Source of the DNA: Actinacidiphila yeochonensis CN732 | GTDB taxonomy: Bacteria; Actinomycetota; Actinomycetes; Streptomycetales; Streptomycetaceae | Direction of reading: 5' to 3' | Assembly: GCF_000745345.1 (NCBI RefSeq) | Contig: NZ_JQNR01000004.1 | Location: 62,001 to 126,000, forward strand | Length of the DNA stretch: 64,000 nt | In this document: positions 26,567 through 34,502 of the stretch, piece after piece | How positions within the stretch are numbered: the stretch's first letter is position 1 | How the letters are laid out: the number at the start of each line of letters is the position of its first letter | Notes under the pieces: model-generated | Database searches by the model: none | Seen by the model: only the letters and a program-made list of their open reading frames with translations | Told to the model about the DNA's origin: nothing | Program-made: the position numbers and the translations under genes

Positions 26567-27438
26567 GGCTGAATCCAACGCACACTCTGCGAATTTGCGA
26601 GGGAAAAGTGTTGAAAGGTCTTGAACACCGGCGGGCCTGGCCGACGGGCACCGTCGACTCGCACGGCCTGCCGAACTTTCTCACGCTGCCGGCCCGGGAG
26701 GAGAAGCCGCGCCGGACGGGCATCACGCATGTGCTGGACAAGGGAACGCCCCTCCCCGCTCTTGAGGCGTACCTGGTGTCGCAGGCGCACCTCATCGACT
26801 ACCTGAAGATCGGCTGGGGGACGGCCTACATCGACCCCACCGCCAAGGAGCGCGTCGCCCTGTGCTCCGCCGCCGGCGTCGACGTGTGCCTGGGCGGCAC
26901 GCTCCTCGAAGTGTGCGCCGCGCAGGGCAAGGTGGCCGAGCTGTGCGGCTGGGCGCAGAGCATCGGCGTGGACGCCGTCGAGGTCTCCAACGGCCTGCAG
27001 TTCCTCACCCCGGACCAGAAGTCCGGTCTCATCCGCTCCCTGTCGCAGGACTTCACCGTTCTCGCGGAGACCGGCGCCAAGTCCCAGACGGCACCGGTCG
27101 TCGCCGAGGAGTGGCTGCGGGAGCTGGAGTCGGATCTCGACGCCGGCGCGACCCTGGCGATCACGGAGGGACGGGAGAACGGCACCGTCGGCCTCTACGG
27201 CCCGGACGGCTGCGTGCGGGCCGACCTGGTCGAGGCGATCGTGGCCCGGCTGCCGCGGGAGCGCGTCCTCTTCGAGGCCCCGAAGAAGGCCCAGCAGGTC
27301 TGGCTGGTCAACCGGATGGGCGCCCAGGTCAACATCGGCAACGTTCCGCTCGACGAGGTGCTCGCGCTGGAGACCACCCGGCTGGGACTGCGTGCCGACA
27401 CCGTGCCCGTGCCGGACGCCGGAGCCGGCCGTGAGTGA
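26563..27438 (+). CDS. ComA-family phosphosulfolactate synthase
   Basis: A 291-residue protein with the full run of ComA-family blocks: GITHVLDKGTP, DYLKIGWGTAYI, GVDVCLGGTLLE, GVDAVEVSNG, VLAETGAKS, ITEGRENGTVGLYG and FEAPKKAQQVWLVNRMG then VNIGNVPLDEV. The family adds sulfite to phosphoenolpyruvate to give (2R)-phosphosulfolactate, the first step of coenzyme M synthesis in methanogens and in some bacteria. The KxGWGT and Glu/Arg (EGREN) blocks of the TIM-barrel active site are intact. GTG at 26563 overlaps the A-domain stop. Its neighbours (two aspartase/fumarase-type lyases and a desulfhydrase-type PLP enzyme) match the types used in the bacterial coenzyme M route. No coenzyme M-dependent enzyme is seen, so the sulfonate is probably built into the product. 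Confidence 0.9.
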   Translation: MRLNPTHTLRICEGKVLKGLEHRRAWPTGTVDSHGLPNFLTLPAREEKPRRTGITHVLDKGTPLPALEAYLVSQAHLIDYLKIGWGTAYIDPTAKERVALCSAAGVDVCLGGTLLEVCAAQGKVAELCGWAQSIGVDAVEVSNGLQFLTPDQKSGLIRSLSQDFTVLAETGAKSQTAPVVAEEWLRELESDLDAGATLAITEGRENGTVGLYGPDGCVRADLVEAIVARLPRERVLFEAPKKAQQVWLVNRMGAQVNIGNVPLDEVLALETTRLGLRADTVPVPDAGAGRE

Positions 27439-28399
27439 ACCGGTCCTGACCGGGCCGGTCATGAGCGGGCCGGCCGCCGGCGGGCGCACCCTCGCGACCC
27501 CCGCGCCCAACACCATGAGCCGCCCCTACCGGGGCCTGTCCGTGCAGGAGACCGACGTCCCACTGACGCCGTCGGCGATCACGGAGCACCTCGTGGGCCG
27601 GGAGGTCTACCGGCGGACCGACTACCTCGTGCTCCGCAACGGGCCCGACCTCGCCGTGGCGCAGGTCCGCAAGGAGTCGGACGAGGAGCTGTTCGTCCCG
27701 GTGGCCGAGTGCGTCGTCATGGCCGGGCCGGGGCAGACGCTGTGGATCGACGCGCCGGACACCGACGTCGGCAACGCGACCGACCTGGCGCGGACGGCGC
27801 TGGCGCACGCCCGGGACGGCGTCCTGGCCTACGTGGTGCGCGGCAGGTTCGAGCACGTGAACTTCATCTGGAAGCCCACCCCCCTGACCGTGCGGGTGAG
27901 CGAGGTCGTGCCGCCCGACCCGCCGAAGCTCTTCGCCATGGCGCAGCAGGCCGCCGCCTTCGACGAGGACCTCCCGCCGATCGACCTGCGGTTGGACGCG
28001 GTGGACATCGTCCGGGAGGCCGCGGACCACCCGTCGGACGTCTACCTGCTGCCCTGCCGGGGCAGCGGAGTGGACCTGCCCGCCCCGGTCGCGTTCCTCG
28101 ACACCCGGCCGGCCGAGCGGCGGGAGTGGCTGCTGATCGGCTGCGAGCGCTCCGCCCAGTTCCACCGCCACTTCTACGGGGACGAGCCGCCCCGGGTGGA
28201 CATCTGCCCCCGCCGGCTCCCCACCTCCGCCGGCGAGCTGCGACTGACCAAGTGCTGCCTGCTGGAGCGCGGCGTCGAGTACGAGGAGGGCACCGCGGTC
28301 GTTCCCTGGGGTGCCAACCTGGACGAGGTCCGCGACGCCCTGCGCTGGCTCGCCGGCTGGCGCGACGACGCCACCACGACCAGCCCGAGGGGGAGATGA
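27431..28399 (+). CDS. Uncharacterised protein inside the sulfonate module
   Basis: A 322-residue protein with no family I can name. The first 40 residues are probably flexible (Gly/Pro/Ala rich). The rest is mixed alpha/beta with clear blocks: YRRTDYLVLRNGPDLAVAQV, LWIDAPDTDVGNATDLARTA, HVNFIWKPTPLTVRV, and a C-terminal part with LIGCERSAQFHRHFYGDEPP then VDICPRR and LTKCCLLERGVEYEEG. Cys-Cys, CERS and His-rich pieces suggest a possible metal or thiol site. It overlaps ComA by 8 bp and ends 3 bp before the first lyase, so it is very likely part of this pathway. An extra enzyme for sulfite delivery, decarboxylation or thiol handling is conceivable; none is shown. Confidence 0.65.
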   Translation: MSEPVLTGPVMSGPAAGGRTLATPAPNTMSRPYRGLSVQETDVPLTPSAITEHLVGREVYRRTDYLVLRNGPDLAVAQVRKESDEELFVPVAECVVMAGPGQTLWIDAPDTDVGNATDLARTALAHARDGVLAYVVRGRFEHVNFIWKPTPLTVRVSEVVPPDPPKLFAMAQQAAAFDEDLPPIDLRLDAVDIVREAADHPSDVYLLPCRGSGVDLPAPVAFLDTRPAERREWLLIGCERSAQFHRHFYGDEPPRVDICPRRLPTSAGELRLTKCCLLERGVEYEEGTAVVPWGANLDEVRDALRWLAGWRDDATTTSPRGR

Positions 28400-28402
28400 G
28401 GG

Positions 28403-29776
28403 ATGGGAGCACATCCGTCCGATTCGGCACTGTACGGACACCTGTGGGGCACGGAGGAGCTGCACGCTCTCTTCGACGACGAGGGCCGCATCCAGTCGTG
28501 GCTGGACATCCTGGCGGCGCTCGCGCTCGCGCAGGCCGAGACGGGACTCGTTCCCCCCGAAGCCGCACGCGCGATCGCCGAGCACGCCGACGTGCGCGAG
28601 CTGGACCTCACGCGGCTGGTCGAGGAGACCAGGACAACCGGGCACTCCACCCTCGGGCTGGTGCGCTGCCTGCGCGCCGTCCTGCCCGAGGACGCCCGGG
28701 AGTGGGTCTACTACGGCGCCACCGTGCAGGACCTCTCCGACACCTGGCAGGCGCTGGTGACGCAGAAGGTCGCCGCCGTTGTGGACCGGGACCTGAAGCA
28801 CCTCGTCGACCGTGCGGCGGCGCTGGCACGGCGCCACCGGGACACCATGATGTGCGCGCGCACGCACGGCCAGCCCGGCCTGGTGATCACCTTCGGCTTC
28901 AAGGCGGCCGTGTGGGCCTCGGAGCTGTCCCGGCACCGCGAGCGGCTGGCCGAGGCGGCCCGCCGCAGCCGGCTGGTCCAACTCGGCGGCGCCGTGGGCA
29001 CCATGGAGTTCTGGGGGGACGAGCGGGAGGCGCTGCTCGCCGGATTCGCCGAACGGCTGGGCCTGGGCGTACCGGACATCGCCTGGCTGACCGCGCGGGA
29101 CCAGGTGGCCGAGTTCGTGTCGGTACTGGCGATGGCGACCTCCACCCTGGCGAAGATCGGCCAGGAGGTCTACACGCTGCAGCGCTCGGAGATCGGGGAG
29201 TTGCGCGAGCCCTGGGAGCCCGGCCAGGTCGGCAGCATCACCATGCCGCACAAGCGCAACCCGGAGCTGTCCGAGCACCTGGTCACCCTCGCCAAGGTCG
29301 TACGGTCCAACGCGATGCTGGCCACCGAGGGCATGGTCCACGAGCACGAGAGGGACGGCCGGGCCTGGAAGACCGAATGGCTCGTGATGCCCGAGGCGTG
29401 CCTGCTGTCGGGCGCGGCCCTCTCCCTGGCCCGTCGCCTGCTCGACGGCCTGGAGGTCGACGACCGGCGGATGCGGGCCAACGTGGACGCCACCGGCGGG
29501 TACCTGATGTCCGAGTCCGTGATGCGCGCCCTCGCCGCCCGCCTCGGCAAGCACACCGCACACGAGGTCATGTACGCGGCGGCCGCGGCCGGACGCCGGG
29601 ACGGCACCTCCTTCCGCGCCGCCCTGCTGGCCGATCCGGGCGTGACGGCCCACCTCTCGGAGGCGGACATCGACCGCAGCCTCGACCCCGCGTCCGCCGT
29701 CAGGGCGTCAGCGGTGTTCGTCGACCGCGTCCTGTCCGCGCTGACCCCCCACGACGCGAACGGTGGTCCCCGGTGA
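28403..29776 (+). CDS. Aspartase/fumarase-superfamily lyase 1 (adenylosuccinate-lyase/CMLE-like)
   Basis: A 457-residue protein with the three conserved regions of the superfamily: TTGHSTLGLVRCL (C1 His), ARTHGQPGLVITFG (C2), and the signature loop VGSITMPHKRNPELSE, where the catalytic Ser after Gly is kept. Members remove or add groups across a C-C bond next to a carboxylate. It is unlikely to be the housekeeping purine enzyme because it lies in a sulfonate operon. By analogy with bacterial coenzyme M synthesis it could eliminate phosphate from phosphosulfolactate to give sulfoacrylate. ATG at 28403 lies 3 bp after the previous stop, and its stop overlaps the PLP enzyme (GTGA). Confidence 0.85.
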   Translation: MGAHPSDSALYGHLWGTEELHALFDDEGRIQSWLDILAALALAQAETGLVPPEAARAIAEHADVRELDLTRLVEETRTTGHSTLGLVRCLRAVLPEDAREWVYYGATVQDLSDTWQALVTQKVAAVVDRDLKHLVDRAAALARRHRDTMMCARTHGQPGLVITFGFKAAVWASELSRHRERLAEAARRSRLVQLGGAVGTMEFWGDEREALLAGFAERLGLGVPDIAWLTARDQVAEFVSVLAMATSTLAKIGQEVYTLQRSEIGELREPWEPGQVGSITMPHKRNPELSEHLVTLAKVVRSNAMLATEGMVHEHERDGRAWKTEWLVMPEACLLSGAALSLARRLLDGLEVDDRRMRANVDATGGYLMSESVMRALAARLGKHTAHEVMYAAAAAGRRDGTSFRAALLADPGVTAHLSEADIDRSLDPASAVRASAVFVDRVLSALTPHDANGGPR

Positions 29777-30750
29777 CCTCACTGACCTCGCTGCCCCGGC
29801 TCCGGCTGCTGCCGGGCCCCACACCGCTCCAGCCCGCCCCGCGGCTTTCCAAGGCGATCGGCACGGAGGTGTGGCTCAAGCGGGACGACCTCACCGGCAC
29901 CGGCCTGGGCGGCAACAAGATCCGGGCCCTGGAGTACCTGGCGGCCGACGCCCTCCACCGCGGGTGCGACTGCCTGGTCACCGGGGCCGGCCCGCAGTCC
30001 AACTGGGCCATGCTGGCCGCTCTGGTGGCCCGCACCTGCGGCCTGGACCCCTACCTGGTCTACTACGGGTCGTCCGAGGAGCCGGCCGGCAACCACGCGC
30101 TGGCCGAACTGGTCGGTACCGACATCCGGTTCACCGGGTCCGCCGACCGGGCGTCCGTCGACGGAACGCTGGAGTCCGTGGCGCGGGAACTGCGCGGACA
30201 AGGTAGGCGCCCCTACGTCCTGCCGCGGGGCGGAGCCACCGCGCTGGGATCGGTCGGCTACGTCCGAGCCGGCCTGGAACTGGTGACGCAGGCGATGGAC
30301 GCGGAGCTGGAACCGGAATCGCTCTGGCTCGCCACCGGCTCGTGCGGTACCCACGCGGGGCTGCTGGCCGCGGTCCGCTCGCTCGGGTCCCCCTTCCGGG
30401 TGGTCGGCGTGACGGTGAGCAGACCGGCCGCCGAATGCGCCGAACGGGTGGCCGCGCTGGCCCACCAGAGTGCCGGCCTGCTGTCCCTGCCGACACCGGA
30501 ATCCGGGGACGACCTGGAGATCGTCGACGGCTACACCGGCCCCGGCTACGGCCGGTCCTCGCCCGAGGGCGAGGAGGCGGCGCGGCTGGTCGCGGAGACC
30601 GAGGGGATCTTCCTCGACCCCGTCTTCGGAGCCAAGGCCATGGCCGCGCTCGTCGACGCCGCACGGCGCGGCCGGCTGACCGGCCCGGCCGTCTTCCTCG
30701 TGTCCGGAGGGGCACCCACCCTGCTCGACCCGAGCCGGAGGCAGCGATGA
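29773..30750 (+). CDS. PLP enzyme of the D-cysteine desulfhydrase/ACC deaminase family
   Basis: A 325-residue fold-type II PLP enzyme. WLKRDDLTGTGLGGNKIRALEYL includes the PLP lysine, VTGAGPQSNWAMLAALVAR is the Asn/Ser block, and ATGSCGTHAGLLAA is the phosphate-binding loop. The family includes D-cysteine desulfhydrase, ACC deaminase, L-cysteate sulfo-lyase and the PLP enzyme of bacterial coenzyme M synthesis, which takes part in thiolation. Between two superfamily lyases and behind ComA, a role at a C-S bond (adding a thiol or cysteine to an unsaturated sulfonate, or cleaving such an adduct) is the best inference. A plain desulfhydrase role cannot be excluded. It is coupled by 4-bp overlaps at both ends. 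Confidence 0.85.
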   Translation: MTSLTSLPRLRLLPGPTPLQPAPRLSKAIGTEVWLKRDDLTGTGLGGNKIRALEYLAADALHRGCDCLVTGAGPQSNWAMLAALVARTCGLDPYLVYYGSSEEPAGNHALAELVGTDIRFTGSADRASVDGTLESVARELRGQGRRPYVLPRGGATALGSVGYVRAGLELVTQAMDAELEPESLWLATGSCGTHAGLLAAVRSLGSPFRVVGVTVSRPAAECAERVAALAHQSAGLLSLPTPESGDDLEIVDGYTGPGYGRSSPEGEEAARLVAETEGIFLDPVFGAKAMAALVDAARRGRLTGPAVFLVSGGAPTLLDPSRRQR

Positions 30751-32333
30751 ACCCGTCCGTGCCCCCCGGATACCTCGGCAACGAGGCCAGGATCACCAGC
30801 GGGCCGGCGCCGCAGATGGTGGCGGCGGGCTACGCGGTGGAGACCGCCGACGCGCCCCTGCTCCACCACGGCCTGGGCCTGGCCGACCTCGCCCACCTGC
30901 TGGCCCTGCGGGAGGCGGACGCGGTGCCCGAGGCGCCCGCGGCCGAACTGGCCGCGGAGATCCTCCGCATCACCCGTGTCCGGCCGGGCGACTTCCCCTA
31001 CGACCCGGTTTACGGGGACGCCTACAACAGCCGGGAACGGGAGCTGGAACGGCGCCTGGGCCCCGCGGCCGGCTGGCTGCACACCGGCCGCACCCGCCGG
31101 GAGGCGGGGCGTATCGCCTTCCGCATGGCGCTGCGCCACCGAATCCTGGCGCTGCACCAGGCGGTGACCGACTTCGTCACGGCGCTGGGCAGCCAGGCCG
31201 CGGCGTTCGCGGAGACGGTCTGGGCGGACAACACGTACCTCCAGCCGGCCCAGCCCTCCACGTTCGGGCACTACCTCGGCGGCTTCGGCGAGGAGGCGGC
31301 ACGCCACCTCGACCGGCTGGAGCAGGCGTACGCGCTGGCAGACCAGGCACCGACCGGGGTGGGCGGCGTCGGCGGCTCCCGGCTCCCGCTGGACCGGGCC
31401 GGTATGGCCGAGCGCCTGGGGTTCGCCGCGGCGGGAGCCCACACCCGCGACATCATGTGGGCCACCGACAGCGTCACCGACGCCGCCCTGGCCGCCGTGC
31501 AGGCGGCCCTCACCGCCGACCGGCTCGCCGAAGACCTGGAGATCTTCACCAGCCCCGGCTTCGGCTACGTGACCCTGGACCCCTCGCTGTGCCGCGCGTC
31601 CGTGCTCATGCCGCAGAAGCGCAACCCCTACGCCCTGGCCGTCGTCCGCGCCGGGGCCGGCACCCTGATCGGGAAGGCGACCGGGCTGCTGGTCACCGCC
31701 CGGACGCCGTCGGCCCGGACGGACAACTGGCTCCACACCTACCGGGAGGTCGCCGCCGCTGTCGACTCCGGCTGCGGGATCGTCGCGCTCGCCGCGGAGA
31801 TCGTCCGCACGCTCCAGGTCGACGCCCCGGCGCTCGCCGCGGTCGCGGCCGAGCACTTCACGGGAGCGGCGGATCTCGCCGAGGAGCTGGTCCTGCGGTG
31901 CCGGGTGGACTACCGCTCGGCCTACCGGGTGGTGGGACGGGCTGTCGCGGAGGCCCTCGACGCGGGGCGGAGCAGCCTGGCACGGAACGATCTCGACCGG
32001 GCCGCCGAGGCCGTGCTGGGGCGACCGCTCGCCATCGACGAGAAGGCGGTGCTGGAGGCACTCGACCCGAAGCACATCGTCTCCACCCGTACGGCAGTCG
32101 GCGGCAGCGCGCCCGAACGCGTGCGGGAGCACGCCGCGGCGCTGCTCCGGCGCGCGGACCAGGCCGTCGCGTGGTGCGAGGGACGGCGGGCCCACCTCCG
32201 CGCGGCGGAGGAACAGCTCCTCGCCGACGCGGCGGCACTGGCGTCGACGGCGGGTCGGCTCCCGACACCCGCGACCGGCACCCGTCCGGCGCACACCGCG
32301 GACGTCCGGTCGGCGGACGGGGAGGGCCGGTGA
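30747..32333 (+). CDS. Aspartase/fumarase-superfamily lyase 2 (argininosuccinate-lyase-like)
   Basis: A 528-residue protein whose layout follows ArgH: HTGRTRREAGRIAFRMALRH in the N-terminal catalytic region, TYLQPAQPSTFGHYLGG (C2), the signature region RASVLMPQKRNPYALA, and the ArgH-type C-terminal VDYRSAYRVVGRAV. In the signature loop the usual Gly-Ser-Ser is Ala-Ser-Val, keeping the catalytic Ser but changing its flanks, which fits a new substrate. The C-terminal 60 residues are an Ala/Thr/Arg-rich tail. Two lyases of one superfamily beside ComA match the bacterial coenzyme M gene set, where they remove phosphate and carbon dioxide in turn; which one does which is not decided here. Confidence 0.83.
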   Translation: MNPSVPPGYLGNEARITSGPAPQMVAAGYAVETADAPLLHHGLGLADLAHLLALREADAVPEAPAAELAAEILRITRVRPGDFPYDPVYGDAYNSRERELERRLGPAAGWLHTGRTRREAGRIAFRMALRHRILALHQAVTDFVTALGSQAAAFAETVWADNTYLQPAQPSTFGHYLGGFGEEAARHLDRLEQAYALADQAPTGVGGVGGSRLPLDRAGMAERLGFAAAGAHTRDIMWATDSVTDAALAAVQAALTADRLAEDLEIFTSPGFGYVTLDPSLCRASVLMPQKRNPYALAVVRAGAGTLIGKATGLLVTARTPSARTDNWLHTYREVAAAVDSGCGIVALAAEIVRTLQVDAPALAAVAAEHFTGAADLAEELVLRCRVDYRSAYRVVGRAVAEALDAGRSSLARNDLDRAAEAVLGRPLAIDEKAVLEALDPKHIVSTRTAVGGSAPERVREHAAALLRRADQAVAWCEGRRAHLRAAEEQLLADAAALASTAGRLPTPATGTRPAHTADVRSADGEGR

Positions 32334-34459
32334 GCCGTCCCGCTGAGCCGTTCCCGGCACCTGCCCAGGACCCGGCGGCCGCGGGGGCGGAGCCCGCCGC
32401 ACCTGGGCGGTTCACCGTGGCAGGACGGACCGTCGCCGCGGTGGAGAACGAGGCCGACTACGCGGAGGCGGCTCGGCGGACCGGCTGCGACGGGCCGCTG
32501 CCGGTCCTGCCGCGGGACTGGCAGCGGCTGCGCGCGACGCTGGGCGCCCTGCCCGTCACCTCCGACAGCACGCCGCGGCGGTGGCGCGGTGCCGTCTTCG
32601 TCTGCGACCCGGCGTACGCCCCGGCCGGCCAGGTCCTCGCCCGGGCGAGCGGCCGGCCGCTGCTGCACGGGGACTTCGGCGAGGCGCTGCGGGCGAGCCG
32701 CGACCACCCGGTGACGCTCGTCGCCGGCGCCGACACCGTCTCCCACGAGGACTTCACCGCGGTACCGCCCGACGCGCGGCTGGGCCTCTTCGTCACCCGC
32801 GACCTGGTGACGGCGAGCGAGCTGGCCGTACGGACCGTCCTGCACGGTCCGGCCGCCGCCGCGCACCGGGGCGACCTCTCCTTCGACGTGGTCTCCATGG
32901 AGCCCACTGCCCCCGGGCGGCTCACCGGGGCCAACGCCACCGTGGAAGGGCTCCGCGACGCGCTCGGTGACGGGGTGGCGGTGCTGAGCGGGAGAAGCCA
33001 CGCCCGCGAGTGCGTCCTCCACCTCAACGGCGCCGGCATCTGCGGACTGTCGGCCAACCGGCCGCTGCTCCCCCTGGCACCCGCGCCGGCGCACAGCGGC
33101 CGGCCGGAGCACCTGACGGCGTGCCAGCAGAACGCCGGGTGCTGGCGGGGCGATCTCGACGTGCCGGACCATCTGCGGGCGTCCGAGGTGCGCGCGGCGT
33201 TCGTGATGCTGGACGGCTGCCAACTCGCGCTCGCCGGACAGGGCCCCGTCCGCGCGGACGTCTCGGTGCCCCTCACCATGCTGGAGGGCTCCGCGATCGC
33301 CGTCGCCGCGGCGGCCGGGACGCGCAAGGGCGCCTCGCGGGCCGGGCAGCTCTTCCAAGCCCTCATCCGCGGCGGCCTCGCCCTCGGCGACGTGCTGTCC
33401 GAGGTGAACGGTGCCATCGGAGCCGAGCCTGACGCCTTCGGCAAGCTGGTGCTCTTCGGCGACGCCGGGCTGGTTCCGGCGCCGGCCCGCGACGCCTCCC
33501 GCACGCCGGTGGAGGTTCGCGGCCGGGTACACGTCCCCGACCGCTCGGACGCCGTCCTGCTCGCCGGCCCCTCGCTCCTCGCCGAGCGCGGGGACGGCCC
33601 TCTCGTCATGCGCCGCGCCCAGCAGGGCACCTGGTGGGCGCTCACCTCCGCCGCCGGGCGCGGCGCCGGCGAGGTCGTCGCCGTACCCGTTCCGCTCGAC
33701 GGCACCTGGCGCACCCGCGCGGTCCCGTGGATCCGGCGGCTGCGGGACCTCGCCGGGCTGCTGAAGGCGGACCCGGCGGAGCTGGACGGGATCGAGCGCA
33801 GGGCCGCCGCGGCCGTCCTGAAGCGGGCGAGGGCCGAGGACGCGCCGGCAGCCGAGGAGGCCACCCGGGAGTTCCAGGCGGAACTCGACGGGCTGCGGGC
33901 CTTCCAGGCGCGGCTGATCGCCGACGAGGTCGACTGGATCCGGGAGAACTTCTACACGTTCACCGACAACTGGGCCCCGCCCTGGTCGGTGCGCACGCAC
34001 GACGAGCCGGCCGAATGCCCGCAGTGCGGCGGACGGACCGTCACCCGGAACGACGTGTGGCCCGCCGGGGGGACCGGGTCGGCGCTGTGCTACGCCGTTT
34101 GCGCGCGCTGCGGGGAGATCGCCTCGGGAGCCGCGCGGTTCGGCTGCGATGTCACCGTGCGCGCACCCACGGGGCAGGTGCGGGGCGAGGAGTTCACCGT
34201 CGGCGTGACCGTGCGGGCACCGGCGGACCGACCCCTGGCAGTCGCGGTCGGCGCCTCGATTCCCAACGGGCGGCGCCTGCACTGCGACATGGCCGGCTCC
34301 AGGTCGTTCGAGCTCGGCCCGGGCGGGTCGGCGGTCACCGAGTTCACCGGCGTCAGCGACAGGGCGCGGACCAAGCCCGACCAGTACGCCGTCAGGGTCC
34401 TCGTCGCCGTGGACGGGGCGGTGCGCTGCCTCACCCAGTACGTCTGGGTGCGGTCGTAG
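32330..34459 (+). CDS. Caspase/CHAT-like protein with C-terminal zinc ribbon
   Basis: A 709-residue protein. Residues about 90-390 read like a caspase-fold CHAT/C25 domain. FVMLDGCQLAL places Cys297 like the nucleophile. The following MLEGSAIAVAAAAGTRKG, LFQALIRGGLALGDVLSEVN and FGKLVLFGDAGL copy the order of CHAT C-terminal motifs. The His region is LHLNGAGICG (His231), where the canonical HxxxHG has Ala235 in place of the second His, so peptidase activity may be lost or altered. Residues 563-594 form a Cys4 zinc ribbon (CPQC and CARC). The last 110 residues are a beta-rich domain (GEEFTVGVTVRAPADRPLAV). It is coupled to lyase 2. The function is unknown; a protease, thioester-forming enzyme or scaffold are options. 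Confidence 0.6.
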   Translation: MSRPAEPFPAPAQDPAAAGAEPAAPGRFTVAGRTVAAVENEADYAEAARRTGCDGPLPVLPRDWQRLRATLGALPVTSDSTPRRWRGAVFVCDPAYAPAGQVLARASGRPLLHGDFGEALRASRDHPVTLVAGADTVSHEDFTAVPPDARLGLFVTRDLVTASELAVRTVLHGPAAAAHRGDLSFDVVSMEPTAPGRLTGANATVEGLRDALGDGVAVLSGRSHARECVLHLNGAGICGLSANRPLLPLAPAPAHSGRPEHLTACQQNAGCWRGDLDVPDHLRASEVRAAFVMLDGCQLALAGQGPVRADVSVPLTMLEGSAIAVAAAAGTRKGASRAGQLFQALIRGGLALGDVLSEVNGAIGAEPDAFGKLVLFGDAGLVPAPARDASRTPVEVRGRVHVPDRSDAVLLAGPSLLAERGDGPLVMRRAQQGTWWALTSAAGRGAGEVVAVPVPLDGTWRTRAVPWIRRLRDLAGLLKADPAELDGIERRAAAAVLKRARAEDAPAAEEATREFQAELDGLRAFQARLIADEVDWIRENFYTFTDNWAPPWSVRTHDEPAECPQCGGRTVTRNDVWPAGGTGSALCYAVCARCGEIASGAARFGCDVTVRAPTGQVRGEEFTVGVTVRAPADRPLAVAVGASIPNGRRLHCDMAGSRSFELGPGGSAVTEFTGVSDRARTKPDQYAVRVLVAVDGAVRCLTQYVWVRS

Positions 34460-34502
34460 CGGCGTCCGCACACGAGGCGCCAGAGGCTCACAGGGAGAAG
34501 AG

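Noticed and set aside
26563..27438. ComA homolog as part of methanogenesis or coenzyme M-dependent alkene metabolism
   Set aside because: No coenzyme M-using enzyme is present and the surroundings are those of a secondary-metabolite cluster in an actinomycete.
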